From NCBI GenBank assembly GCA_022393335.1, contig JAJEKB010019173.1, forward strand, positions 1-64,000: DNA of 64,000 bases, given 5' to 3'. The notes under the pieces are model-generated. The model was not told where the DNA came from, did no database searches, and worked only from the letters and a program-made list of their open reading frames with translations. A program made the translations under genes and the position numbers. The first letter of the stretch is position 1. Each line of letters starts with the position of its first letter. The DNA comes from Macrotrachela quadricornifera. Its lineage: Eukaryota; Rotifera; Eurotatoria; Philodinida; Philodinidae. Positions 35,101 to 47,803 of this stretch are shown here, piece after piece.

Positions 35101-35613
35101 TTGTTGTTCATATTGTCTAAATGCACGCATAAGTTTTATAACTAAAACACAAGCATCATCAGCACTTTGTGTTAAAAATGTATAAGACAATGCATTATCA
35201 AATCCATGAAATACTGCAATAAATATTGGTGGACCTGTAATATGATGTGCATAACGATTAGCTAAATCAATATTTTCAAAATCTCGTTGTAAAATTTGAT
35301 CAGGATTACGTGGATCCGATGGATCACGACGCATATGTCTTAAAGCACCACAATAAGCTAAATGTTCTACTGGTAAATGTAATGTTCGATTTTTTGCATC
35401 AGCTGGTTCAAATGTAAGAAATTCTCCACTATCATCTATATATAATGAACCTTCTTGTCCAATTATACTAGATTCTGGTCGAACTAATTGCTTTCGTAAT
35501 ATACCTTGAACTAAATCTGTACCATCTGATGTTGGAAAAAATGTTAATGGTTCAAGACCTATATAGTTTACAAGTAATGTTCTACGTTCAATATCCGTAA
35601 AACGTGAAACCAT
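32177..35613 (-). CDS. Protein with PTB-like N-terminus and Pro/Cys-rich repetitive C-terminus
   Basis: The first exon (about 34748-35613) encodes a globular N-terminus of roughly 165 residues (MVSRFTDIERRTLLVNYIGLEPL, FEPADAKNRTLHLPVEHLAYC, FLTQSADDACVLVIKLMRAF). Its strand pattern and final helix suggest a PTB/PID fold. A Gln/Pro/Ser linker follows. Downstream exons encode NTGFMQNC-type triplets, Pro-rich segments with EKxLPR motifs (VIEKRLPRTCLPR, IYEKYLPQRPQ) and a Cys-rich region. The last coding exon (32177-32317) ends CPPGQALIQA. I do not recognise the family. Structural or scaffold use is inference. The segment 34508-34690 does not fit the main frame through its 3' end, so it may be an alternative exon. 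The 32318-33081 intron is 764 nt. Confidence 0.6.
32318..33081 (-). other. Long last intron of the PTB-like gene
   Basis: 764 nt, AT-rich, with a dinucleotide run (TA)n at 32761-32784 and an AAGAAG tract near 33020. The splice sites join FAQRQ to HVVQPRG in frame. No element ends were seen. Confidence 0.6.
34085..34170 (-). repeat. In-frame 30 bp tandem repeat in the PTB-like gene
   Basis: Three near-identical units encode GFMQNCTDA, GFMQNCSDA and GFMQNCSFG. Units 30 bp apart keep frame, so the copy number can change without breaking the protein. The nucleotide identity is very high, pointing to recent expansion. Confidence 0.85.
34508..34690 (-). other. Alternative Cys-rich exon of the PTB-like gene
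   Basis: After an acceptor (ACATTATAG) the frame reads MSCSTINPSTSIVV, then a Cys-dense run (CNPPCSCYSVV, CMCNTLNCTQCC) and a stop TGA. The upstream exon ends in phase 0 and could join either this exon or directly the exon starting TSNNSPVAS, also phase 0. Joining this exon's 3' end to the latter fails. It could be an alternative last exon, or use an internal donor (GTACGT, phase 0). Confidence 0.5.
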
Positions 35614-37276
35614 TTAAATTAATTAAATTTAAATAATAAAACAAAGTTGTACTATCACTTAGTTATTTATTTAAAAAAATCGTTTATCGTATTACCTGGT
35701 CACGGTTTGATTCACAAATGCAAATAGGGTAAAAGAAACAGAGACAGACAGAGAAGAAAATGTATCATTTATGATTAACAAAAAGAAAGAAAACGACGAC
35801 CATGATATTCAAACGAAATAACAAGGTTAAAATACATTTGTTCATTGAAGACAATGTTTAGAATATACAAATAGAAGGCAAATGGATACCATCTAATTCT
35901 TTTATTCAATATATTGAAAGACATATTTACTCTATATTATAGTCATTCAATGATATTTTATAGACAATCGAAAAAATATTATAAAGCATTTTATATGATA
36001 GGCCATTACCTTGACATATCCATCTTTTATATCAGATGTTTATTTTACAAATAAAAATTTATATCCTTCATTGTATTCATAATACTGTATAACAGGCATG
36101 TACCGAAGGGGGGGGGGGCATGGGGTTTGGGCCCCCCTCCTCCTCCAGGGCTAAAACGCGCGTAGGGGGGTACGGGAAGACACTTTTTGCCCTATGAAAT
36201 TTTTTATTTTCCCATATAAGGGCCCCCCTCAGAGGTTGGGCCTCCTCCTCAGAAAATTTCTGGGTACGTGCCTGCTGTATAAGACAGAAAAATAATCGAT
36301 TCTAGTAGAATACAATTAAAGAATCATTCGAAGATATTTTATGAAAATTTTTAACAATGATTTAATGGTTAGATTAACAGAAAAGATCGATAAAAGGCTA
36401 CTACATTCTGTTTTTTTCCGTAAATGAGAAGAAGATTGAATTTTTGTATTCCACTCGAAGATGATATCTGTAAACAATGTATGTATCGTTTATTCGTATC
36501 AATAAAATCTTGACGATGATAATCTATGAGAAAAAAAGATTAACTAAAATTATTTTACACAATCCATTAATGTTTATACAACTGTCTTTTGTAGACATCT
36601 TTACTAATGAATTAAGAATTATGTAAACATATTCTTTTGATTTGTATATTCTAACTGTTAACATATTCTATTATACTATTCTTTAACATTTGTAAAACAT
36701 AGAATATAAAGGAAATGTAATCATAAAATTACAGCTATTTTTATTTAAATATATTATCTTTTTTCATACTGATAAATAAAAATACAAAAGAATTAATATG
36801 ATCATAATTTATAAAAAAAGAGAAATAAATTCTATTCAATAAACGATTATTATTTAAGAAAATATTTTCTAAATTAAAAGAAATAAATATTGTCCGATAA
36901 AATACTCATATTAATTATTATGATAACACATCTGGAAGTTATTTCGATGAATATATGATTAATAAATGAGTACACAATAACAAATCAATCATAATTTCAA
37001 GATCTAGTTCTCATTTCTCCTATATTCTCTATTAATAAATCTTCAAAACATATTTTATTGTCCTAACAATATTCATTACCTAGAAAAAAATCTCATTGTA
37101 TACACTTGTCAAACTCGAAATATTTTCTTGTTCATTTATTATTCGTATATTTATGTTGTATAATATTGACAAAGAATATGAGATGACGTACAGGAGACAA
37201 AAATATATATATAGATAGAGAGAGACAAACAAAAAGAACACGACTATAAGGACATTTATTTTTATTTGGAAAATCT
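35614..37276. other. Intergenic between PTB-like gene and single-exon GPCR
   Basis: 1.66 kb of divergent 5' flank for both genes. Apart from a 182 bp hAT-type MITE (36093-36274) it is AT-rich. A TATA-like run at 37205-37215 lies about 65 bp before the GPCR ATG. Confidence 0.55.
36093..36274. mobile_element. hAT-type MITE with perfect 8 bp target-site duplication
   Basis: The left end CAGGCATGTACC and the right end (complement CAGGCACGTACCC) form 12-13 bp inverted repeats. CTGTATAA stands directly outside both ends (36085-36092 and 36275-36282). Length is 182 bp. It is strongly G/C-rich with G runs and CCCCCC tracts and has no coding capacity. The CAGG start and 8 bp duplication are diagnostic for hAT elements. 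The perfect duplication indicates a fairly recent insertion. Confidence 0.92.
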
Positions 37277-38335
37277 ATGCCGATAGAAAAAAGAACGATA
37301 AACATCATATTAATGAAAAATAAAACATTATTACCAGATCTTAATAATTTAACAAATATTATAAATGATAAATATTTAAATTCAATTTTTAATAAAATTC
37401 TTTTTATTATTATTTTATGTATAAGTATTCCAAGTGTATTTATTAATTTATTTGTTATATATCGTCTTCATACAAATACAAAATTAAGTGTTTTTGCATT
37501 TCGTTGTATATTACATATTAGTTTATTTACAACATGTACATGTATACCATTTTTTTTAATTGAATTATATTTTAATTCATATTTTCCATTATCATTAACA
37601 TTATGTAAATTATGGTTAATTGTTGATTATTCATCAATTGTTTGTCTTGGTCTTTTAGTATGTTGGGCATCAATACAACGTCATATACTTATATTTGGTC
37701 CAATACATATAAGAAAACTTCAATCAACATTTAAATTTAAACTTATACCAAGTATATTTGCATTAGGTTTTCCCTTAACATGGTATTCAATTCTTATATT
37801 AACATGTTCATATGATAAAACATTATTAAATAAATTACAATGTCGACCTTGTTTTGAAAGTGAAAAAATAATATTTTTAATTGATATTTTATTAAGTTTA
37901 TTATTACCATTATTAATAACAATAATAGCAACATTTCTTTTATTAATACGTATAATACGTTTACGTCTTAGTTTATTTCGTTCAAATACAAAAAAATGGC
38001 GTCGTTGTAAACGTTTAACACGTCAAATGATATTATTTTCATTTATTTATTTAATTGGTCTTTTACCATATGTTTTAACAAATTTAAATATTTTATATAA
38101 TTTTTGGCCATCTAATAATTTATTATGGTATGAACAAATAGCAAATGCATTTACATATGTACCTTGTTGTTTTTCATCATTTTTAAGTATATATGCATTT
38201 CCTGATATATGGAAAAATCGACGTAATCGTCATCATCATCATCAAAATAGTTTAAGAACAAATCGGAACTATAAAAAAACATCATTTATAGTACCGTCAA
38301 CATTTTTAACAACAACAACATCAAGTGAAATATAA
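37277..38335 (+). CDS. Single-exon seven-transmembrane receptor
   Basis: 352 residues with no intron and seven hydrophobic segments. TM1 (about 42-66, ILFIIILCISIPSVFINLFVIY) has N in the usual place (N57). TM3 runs CKLWLIVDYSSIVCLGLLVCW and ends SIQRHILIF, so DRY is replaced by IQRH. TM6 is FSFIYLIGLLPYVL, and TM7 (FTYVPCCFSSFLSIYAFPDIW) lacks NPxxY. A conserved Cys at the TM3 start could pair with a loop-2 Cys (CRPC). The N-terminus has one NKT and one NLT sequon and no signal peptide. The C-tail has a His run. Receptors of this type form large lineage-specific families in rotifers (from memory). The ligand is unknown. Absence of introns suggests birth by retroposition or tandem duplication. 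Confidence 0.85.
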   Translation: MPIEKRTINIILMKNKTLLPDLNNLTNIINDKYLNSIFNKILFIIILCISIPSVFINLFVIYRLHTNTKLSVFAFRCILHISLFTTCTCIPFFLIELYFNSYFPLSLTLCKLWLIVDYSSIVCLGLLVCWASIQRHILIFGPIHIRKLQSTFKFKLIPSIFALGFPLTWYSILILTCSYDKTLLNKLQCRPCFESEKIIFLIDILLSLLLPLLITIIATFLLLIRIIRLRLSLFRSNTKKWRRCKRLTRQMILFSFIYLIGLLPYVLTNLNILYNFWPSNNLLWYEQIANAFTYVPCCFSSFLSIYAFPDIWKNRRNRHHHHQNSLRTNRNYKKTSFIVPSTFLTTTTSSEI

Positions 38336-39410
38336 TTAACCGGATGAAATTAAAAAAATATATATGACTAATATTTCTTACTTTCGAATTTAATATTAAA
38401 TCATCGAATATATCAGAAAAAGACGAATTTTTTTTTATTAATAAGATCTAATTCTAATAGATAAATTCAATCAACCAATGATTTTTGGCATGCATATTAA
38501 CACGGAAATGTGATAGAACATCACGATAGGAATCTTTGATCTATAGAATAAAATGAATAATCAGTTCAGTTGTTCTAGAAATTCTATGTATTGAATAATA
38601 TTATGGAATATGTTAATTATACAATAAATATATTTCTATTTTCTGAAATGGAAAAGCCATTTGTAATAAACTATTATTGAATAAATTTTATTTCGGCAAG
38701 ATTGGCCTCGAAAAGGCAACTATTTATCTAAGTATCATATAGAATAGAATTATAGCTTTTTCAAGTCTATTTCACGCTATCGAAATCGAGGTTTAGATAA
38801 CTCAATAAATGTTAGTAATTCCTCAAAGAATCAAATTGATTTCGACTAGTGTCTAATTAAATCATATTTAAAGAATAAAAAATCAGTTAAAATTAACGGA
38901 TGTTTTAAACTACAACTTGATAATCCTTTTATTGTGTATATATATATATATAAAACGATATATTTCAGAATTCATTTTTTCATTTAAATACATCCACATA
39001 ATATTTCCGTCTCAGTCACCATACATACACATAGATCGACAATAACAAAAGCAAATATTCACAGAATAGAAGAGAAGAAAAAAAAGTTAGCAACAAAACA
39101 ACAATAAAAAATAAGCTCCATTTTTTTTGCTTGTTTGTAAAAGATGCTCATCTGGTTTAGAAAATTCTTTTTCTTTGCACACATTCACACATTTAACTAT
39201 ATATATATATATAATTACAACAACAAAAAAAAGCCAATATAGACGCAATTCAATGATGTAAAGATTTTTGTATAAATTACTTCATAATAACATTAAATAG
39301 AAAGAGAATGAATACACATCTCACTACTAACAAAAAACAAAAATGCGAAATCTATGTTGAATGTAACGAAAGAAGAAAAAAAAAATAATATTTTATATTA
39401 ATGATAGCTG
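38336..39410. other. Convergent intergenic region, GPCR to PDE6D
   Basis: 1.07 kb of AT-rich DNA with TA runs at 38934-38950 and 39197-39213. It contains both 3' UTRs. No gene or repeat ends seen. Confidence 0.5.
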
Positions 39411-40430
<1,020 letters not shown>

Positions 40431-40873
40431 ATTTTAAATAAAAGTTTTCTATAAAGAAAATATAAAATTATATAATAGTTTGAATAAAAAAAATTTCTTT
40501 TTTCAAAAAAGTGTAAAAAAAATTTCAATCGATTGTTTAAATCTTAACAAAAGTATTTTATATGCCATCTTTATGTTTTCTTTCTTTTTTTTTTTTTTTC
40601 TTCCGTTTATTGTCGTTCTTCTCTCGAGATTTCTTTTACCTGAATTTCCGCAGGAAAATAGACATCTTTCTTAAGTAACCATAAAATATGCGTTGCTATT
40701 GGCAATACTTCAAAAATAAATATCAATATATGCTTTTAGAAAAGTGACATCTGAATGATTTCTTAAATTTTTATTGGTTCCATCAAAGAACCATTAATAT
40801 CATGCAACATTTTTGTTTGTTCTCTCCTTTAAAAATCAATCATCTATTACAGTTATTAAATAAAAGTTGTAAA
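40431..40873. promoter_or_regulatory. Divergent promoter region of PDE6D and malectin
   Basis: 443 bp between two divergent start codons. ATTGG (inverted CCAAT) occurs at 40698-40702 and again near 40773. The second is about 100 bp upstream of the malectin ATG. Long T runs (40590-40606) lie on the PDE6D side. Confidence 0.45.
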
Positions 40874-41851
40874 ATGAAATTTTTATTCTTATTCATTTAT
40901 TTGACATATATAATTCAGCAATGTTATACAGCTGGTATTATGGATAATGTTATATTCGCTGTTAATTGTGGTGGAGAATCACATACAGATGTACATGGTA
41001 AGAGAGAAAAAAATGAATTTAATTTTAATATAATTATTATTTTATGTAGGTATAAGATATCGTAAAGATTATTTAAAATCTGGTATAGCTTCTGATTATG
41101 GACGTAATGCAAATATAAATCGAGTATCAAAAGAAGATATGATACTTTATCAAACTGAACGTTATGATTTACAAAAATTCTCATATGAAATTGATCTGAT
41201 TGATGATGGTGATTATGCACTATGGATGAAATTTGCTGAAGTTTGGTTTAATGGACCAAATATGAAGGTTTATATTTTAATATTTAATTAATTAATAATA
41301 CAAATTTTTCTTCTCTTAGGTGTTTCAAATTCTTCTCAATGATGAACATTCCATTATTGATGAATTAGATATATTTTCTAGAGCTGGTCGTGCAACAGCA
41401 CATGATGAATATATTCCATTTCAAATTAAAAATGGTCGTTTAGTTGTGAAAGGACGTAGCTCATCTTATTCAGGAAAATTAAAAGTTACTTTTCAACGAC
41501 TTGATCATCGAGATAATCCAAAAATCAATGCACTTATTGTTTGGCGAGGCTCAATTGATCGTATGTCCTTAGATGAACGAAAAAAAAAAAAATTTTTTTT
41601 TCAACTCTTGTTTTATAGAAATTCCTAAATTACCACCAATTCCTCAAATGGAATTTCCTGATGAACCATTAGATGTAGAAAGTGATGACGATGAACCTAC
41701 AGCCAAACAAACTAAAGTAAAACGTAATCTTAAAACAAGTGGGCCAAAAGTTATTGATCCATATGTCGAAGATCCATCAAGTTCATTGATGCCATTATTA
41801 ATAGCTGTAGCTGCTGTTTTACCTATTATTTTTTGTCTCTGCCGTCTTTAG
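40874..41851 (+). CDS. MLEC: Malectin, ER glucosylated-glycan lectin
   Basis: Four exons give about 270 residues; human malectin has 292. The ATG at 40874 gives a signal peptide (MKFLFLFIYLTYIIQQCYT); an in-frame ATG at 40802 would bury it. The malectin fold follows, with FAVNCGGESHTDVHGI, the glucose-binding YQTERY, ALWMKFAEVWF, and ELDIFSRAGRATAHDEYIPF. Then come an acidic linker (DVESDDDEPT), a single membrane helix (LMPLLIAVAAVLPIIFCLCRL) and a two-residue end shared with the human protein. Malectin binds Glc2-high-mannose glycans in the ER with ribophorin I and takes part in glycoprotein quality control. Confidence 0.96.
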
Positions 41852-42333
41852 AAAAATAATTTCACTTTTAGGACAATCTTATTCATATTAACACCGTCCA
41901 TTTATACAATAAACAAATACAAAAATAAACCAACGAACAGTTCTTTTTATTCGTTTTATTAGTTCGACTCTCTTTCTTCTCGGATATTAATCTCAATTTT
42001 TTTCTTTTTATTTCCTGATAAATAGTGTCGTTTGGTTAAGGTGCTCATTCCAACAGCAGGTTCTAGATATGTATTATGCGTGTGTTCATTTGTTAACTAA
42101 CAAAAATAAAAGAGAACATAATCAAAATTTATCGTGCATTGGCATTCATAATGCCATGAATAGTTTCATGTAATTAAATCTGACTTATTTGCAATCAAAT
42201 AGTTTTTACATCAAATCATTTTCTTATCATACGTTCCATTATATAATTGAAAAAAATGTTTTTTGCTGTATCTTATCAGAGTATATGATCAAGTTGTTAA
42301 TTTGATCTTGATCCATATCATTCTTATTATTTT

Positions 42334-42535
42334 GTAAAACGCGATCTAAAACGAGCGTTGAAGTATAGGGGTAGAAATTTGTACTTACCCCCTCTGCAGA
42401 CCGTGACCGACAAAAGTCACAGAGTGCAAATCGTTATACAGGGTCACAGACCGTGACCGATACATCATTACAAACCGTCACGGATCGTGTTTCACATATT
42501 AATCCAATAGGGATTGTGCTAACAGCTTTTATTAA
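42334..42535 (-). repeat. Repeat family B, copy 3
   Basis: Read on the minus strand it opens AAAAGCTGTTAGCACAATCC and continues with ATTAATATGTGAAACACGATCC, close to copy 1's terminus. The interior has three GACCGTGACCGA/CCGTCACGGA-type motifs and a GGGGTA...TACCCC pair near 42370. The far end (ATCTAAAACGAGCGTTGAAG) matches copy 2. Confidence 0.72.
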
Positions 42536-44649
42536 ACGAAACTCGTATTCATATTCGCTATCCATATTATTACATTTTCAACATTAAATATTCTCTTTTG
42601 CTTATACCATCGTACAAAACAGCAAAACACAGATAAATCTGTCTGTCTAATTACTCATTTATATTCATAATAACAGAGAAAGAGATACCATGAAAAAATT
42701 ATTAAAATCTCAAGTTTAAAATTGCATCTAATTAGTCATTGCTTATAACTGAAATAAAATCATTCGAAACCCACTAAGAACTAAGAAGAGATATGTAAGA
42801 TACAATATATAGCACGAAATGAATAACTAATAGTAATAAAGAGTTATTCGAGTATTATATATATATGTTTTCTGCAACCTATAACCTGTGTTAGTTACCG
42901 TGCAAGACAATCACAATTGATTGCTTACCTTTATTTACATCTTGATAATTCTACATTGATCCACAACTAAATTATTAGATAGACAACTTACCTACAAAGT
43001 ATTTGCACTTAGAACAAAACTTGATATGTCATCAAGAATAAAAAGAGATAACGAAATATAAAAAATTAAGAAGAATGGCTGCTGTATCCATCAAAGTTGG
43101 AACATTTTCTATATACGTTGAGACGAAAACGTTTTGGAAGAATATGAAGTAGATGTGTCATGAAAACACACATAAATAATCCTTAAGCGTCTGATATTTA
43201 TTTTGATCTATGACTAGCATAAAAATTATCATCTACTGGAATTTTTTAGGAAAGAATGATAAGAAAATAAAGAAAGAAGAAAGAGTCAAGATAAATGATT
43301 ACTGAATTGTTTCGATAATAATGTGAATTATATTTCCACGTGTATATGATGACATGATGGTCAGCAAACGATTAACATAGAGAAAACAGAAAGAACGAAC
43401 ATAAAAGAAATTATTTTAGGGCACGACAGACGAACGAAATTATGAGAGCAACTTTAATGATGTGGAGGCGAAACAAAAGAATACAACAGTTAATATACCA
43501 ATAAGTATATATAGAACAAAACAATGAATGAAAAGTTAATGTGACAGTAAACTCTGCATTATTCATTTTTTACAATTATTCTTAAATTTGCTCCTACGAC
43601 TAAATGAAATGTTAATGCTAATAAAAGTATTAAATCAAATAATAATTAACACATATATAGACGCTCCATAGTTGGTTACAGAGACATATAAACAAACTTC
43701 CTGTATACTGTACTTTTTGAAAATAACTGTTAAATACAATTGAAAAATCTATTTTGTGGTTTATGAAGATTATTAGCAGATGATTTCTACAGTAGTTATC
43801 TTGTTAACATCTGTATATTCGATACTATCGTGTTTCCTTATAATTTAATTGATGTTATCCGCTTGAAATATAGTAATGCACTCTTATTCCATTGATGAAA
43901 GTACGGACAGCTGCAAAAAGAAAAAATGCATTTCATAATTTATGCATAATTGCGCCAAGTATTACTGACCAATGTGTACTGTTAAAAAATATCTTGTACA
44001 GTGAATGTTTGTTCCTGACTAATTACCTATTATATTCGAAGGCCAGTGCTACCTTATGAAATTCAATCTCAACAGAAAAACAGTATTATACACTGCATGA
44101 AAAACCATAGAAATGGATAATAAATCAACGAAGTTAGCCACTTCTTGAATGCCAAGAAGCATTAAATTGTATCTTATAAGATATTACTATCAACTCAAGA
44201 AAAGATTATTATATTGTGGATCGAAAATTAGATTAAATATTAATTTGATAATCAATTAAATACGCTTCCTGGAATACAGAAACGAAAAAAATAGTCCTTC
44301 GAAGCTAGTACATTGTATTGTTATTTGTACATGTATATAATTCCAAACAATGTTCATATTGATAAATATACATAAAAAAGAAAATAGAAATATGAATGCT
44401 ATTCACGTTACATCAAACGAAGTTCTAAAAATTCCTTTATGAAAGTTTCCATCTATTGACGTGCATTTATCAAACAGAATATGTCTGTATCAATATTTCA
44501 TATAATAATCGATCGGTTTTTACTAGTATCAATAACTATTACATTGTCATCGGCTGAAAGCAATCATTTAGTTGAACATTCATCTTCAAATAAAATTTCA
44601 AAAATTTCTTCATACTTATTCAAAAGATTCACTTTTCAATCGTAGTTTA

Positions 44650-44970
44650 GATCAAACAATAGTTGGCTTTGACGTCGAATGCTTATATACTAATGTTCTT
44701 TTTCAAAAAACGAATAACTAGTGATAATTTTTATTCAAATTAGTCGCTTTAAGATTCTTACTCAAAAATTTGATCAAATCGGCAGAGTTACTATGGGAAG
44801 TTGGCTTAATGCAGTATTATTAGTTTTTTATACACAAAAAGGACAAGAAAACTAAATATATATTTGTACTGATCCATTTTAAATATGATGGTGATACGTT
44901 GGTGACATCTTCATATTCTTAACAACAAAAAGAAAAAGATTTCTCAAATTTCTTAAGCAAAGTATTACAT
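44650..44970 (+). pseudogene. Decayed Penelope-like element reverse transcriptase
   Basis: Two motifs lie about 230 bp apart in different frames. GFDVECLYTNV starts at 44662. YVGDIFIFLTTKRKRFLKFL starts at 44895, where YVGD stands for the usual Y-V/A-DD catalytic box. Between them, GRVTMGSWLN resembles the GIPMG motif. Frameshifts and stops separate the parts, and the catalytic Asp pair is broken (GD). No GIY-YIG endonuclease was seen. Penelope-like elements are common in bdelloids. Confidence 0.55.
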
Positions 44971-47011
44971 CATTCGTTAATTTAATCGTTACGAACAATC
45001 TTTACCTTTTGTAGCATTTTAATAATAATCGTAAGATGCAAAAAAGATGTATAGTGAAAATGGTTAGTAGACAAATATAGATTGCTAGATTTCCTATTAA
45101 TATTATCAAAACTTAAGAAAACAAACTTATTTTTAATCGTCAAAGAACACTAAACACATAGTAGATATTGGGAAAACAGTTTAAATACTACAAAATGACG
45201 TATAGATAAAGTCTGATGAAACAAATAGCAATGATTGATGCATCTTTCTTTAACAAATAAAGACTAGTTTTTCTCCCTAGTAAATAATTATACTAACATT
45301 CATGTTAAAAATTCAAAGAAAACTTTCATATAACTAAACAATCATTTAGATTTGTGTCTTACTCACCAGATGAATCCAAAGTTTGTGACCAGCGCATAAA
45401 CATAAGCGAAGTCGCTTATAATATCGATTAAAAACTTTAAAACAATGTACAAACCATAGCATACTCAGGCAGACAAAGTTTATTTTACGGCATTTTTAGG
45501 TGTTATTTTTTACTTTTTATTTGATTGGATAGTTTGTATATGGGCACCCAGTACCTACAAAGATGGGAGGAGAGAATATATTCTCATAAAAATATCAAAA
45601 TAGTCCGGTTTCAAATAATGAAAAGAAATGCTATTCTTTTATTCTACTAGATTCAAAATTAAAAATTTCTAGGGATAACACTATAAATTTCATACAGAAT
45701 AACGAGCAAATTTTATGCCAAATAAAATGTGTCAAAAATCGTATTTGTCAACATTAAATATCAAAGGCTATGACAACCTTCTATAGACAAATCCAAAAAA
45801 TATCTAATATTTTACACTATATCAGTATACAAAAATTCTTGTCACAGAGCAGTCAACGTCTAATTTCAAAAAATCAGAGTAATAATCAAAAACCAAGTTT
45901 AAAAAAAATACTGCCAGAAACAGATCATAATTGTTGCCATGAAGATAATCTGAAAAAGCACATTTCAAATGTTTTGACAAACATGACAACAAACATTGAA
46001 TTATATGAAGCTCTTGTATGATCGTATGCATTTCGTCGTAGTACTATAAGGAATGCTATTCGCCTTAATACTGACTATTGATTCTGTTTATCAAATCTTA
46101 AAAAAAAGAAACCTAACTTTGCCATATTCACTTAACTGTAGTCAGGGTCGAAATCATGAAATTGATTGTGCATTTGTCTGTATGTGTGTTTGTCCGCAGA
46201 GTGCCACTATTGGAAAGAGTTTTGTGGGTCGAGATTTTTCTCATTGCCGTCTGCATCAAATATGGTGTTGTTTGGGCGAATAAATGATTTTTAAGGACGT
46301 TCAACAATACGCCCCAAATAATATGGGGTTTCCTCAGACCAACAGTGGAGAATGAGGCAGAGCTGTAATCGAGGGGAGGCAGCATGTTTTGGATGATTAC
46401 TGTGTACACTATAGTAATTTACGAAAATCGTTGTTGCTCATGGGGAATTGTGGAGAATTCTTGAAAACCTCGAATCTATGCGAATAACGCGATGCTTCTC
46501 GCGTACAGTAACCAAGTACAACTTGACCCAAAACTTACCTCCGTCAAATCCAGCTCTTCCTCGTTCTGTACTATCATGAGTAAGTAAGTGTGAGTTGCTG
46601 GAGACAAAATATTGAGAGTCCTTGAAAATCTCTTTTTGACAGTGATAATAATTAATCGCAGCTAATAGGAGTTATTGCGAGTCATTCCAATCAGAGACGT
46701 GTGGGGCAGTATTTTTTGTGCCCAGCGGGTCCCGCCCATTCCCCCGTAAACAAACCTTCTAGTCCACGCCACCCGACCCGTAAATTTCTCCACGAGCCCC
46801 GATCCGCAACCGTAAAACTCGAAGAAAACTTGATTTTATCTTTTAAGCTCCTGCCCCCTTCCTTAAAAATCGATCTCAGCCCAGGAACGTTCAAATGGGC
46901 TGAAATTTAGAGCATATGTTGGGGCTCAAGTGAAAAGCTATGGTAAAATTTTCAGCTCGATACACTGAAATTTGAGAGAGATATCAACCAAATAAAGGTC
47001 AAAAATAGCTC

Positions 47012-47345
47012 GTTTTCGTACAAGGATTTCTCGGTTCGAGCTTGGTTAATATATTTAATTTTTTTTTGTCTGAAAGAGCATCTCAAAATGCAGGGCACTA
47101 TAGTTCTTTTTTTAAATTTATACTTTTTTTAGTGGAAAACGGGATCACAAGTTCAATGACTCAAAAAATGCGCTAAAAATAAGTGTCTAGTTACATAAAT
47201 CTCTGTATATATAATAAAAAACAAAGCTTAATAAAAAGAAAGGGACTCTATAATGATTTGCATCTCGATGCGCTCTTTCAAACAAAAAAATTTAAATATA
47301 TTTCCTGAGTCTGGACAGAGAGATCCTTGTACCAGGATCGAAAAG
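47012..47345. repeat. Imperfect inverted repeat inside the hAT element
   Basis: The arm 47012-47112 (TTTTCGTACAAGGATTTCTCG, then TTAATTTTTTTTTGTCTGAAAGAGC, then GGGCACTATAG) is the inverted counterpart of 47233-47345. The spacer is about 120 bp. Transcripts across it could fold into a hairpin of about 100 bp. Confidence 0.65.
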
Positions 47346-47611
47346 TCATAAATCGAGAAAAAACGAAAAATCTTTTTCGTTTTTCAAAAACAAGCCTTGT
47401 TTTCGAACAGTTGATTACATAAATCATCAAAATTTTTCATCAAAGAAAGGTTGTTTGGAAAAAACCTATATCATTTCTGGAAGATCTGAAAACGGGCTAT
47501 CTTCCTCTGCATTTGTCTCCATTTCGAAATTTTTGACGAAAATTGACTTTTTTTAGGGAGAGGAAGGAGCTTAATGAATCAATTTGTTACAAAAAATATA
47601 GAAGACAGAGT

Positions 47612-47803
47612 CTATACATTGTCCTCCAAATGAGCTGCAGCTGATTGAACTAATACAATGTCATCAATTGTCGACGGATTGATATTGATTCTTCTCTGAG
47701 TTAATATAACACCAACCGAGCTAAACGTACACTCAACTGCAGCAGAAGAAACGAGAATGAACAAAGAGTAAATAAAAGAAAGAAGGATATAAATAACTAA
47801 CAA
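47612..47803 (-). pseudogene. hAT transposase C-terminal dimerisation (hATC) remnant
   Basis: The frame reads SSAAVECTFSSVGVILTQRR, then ININPSTIDDIVLVQSAA. This is the hallmark hATC signature (S-x-x-x-E-x-x-F-S-x-x-G, then T-x-x-R, then the L/V-x-P helix). Upstream in the same frame only about 17 residues are open; the DDE catalytic core and BED finger are missing. Confidence 0.85.

Noticed and set aside
40802..40873. Longer N-terminus for malectin from an upstream ATG
   Set aside because: It would put 24 residues before a clear signal peptide; malectins start at the signal peptide.
45770..46021. 83-codon plus-strand frame
   Set aside because: No domain, no splice partners and no neighbours. 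It may be part of the decayed element nearby, but nothing shows it.
46691..46910. Open frames on both strands in a GC-rich block, up to 69 codons
   Set aside because: They lie in the hAT terminal region. Their openness reflects the lower A/T content, and no domain or splice context supports them.
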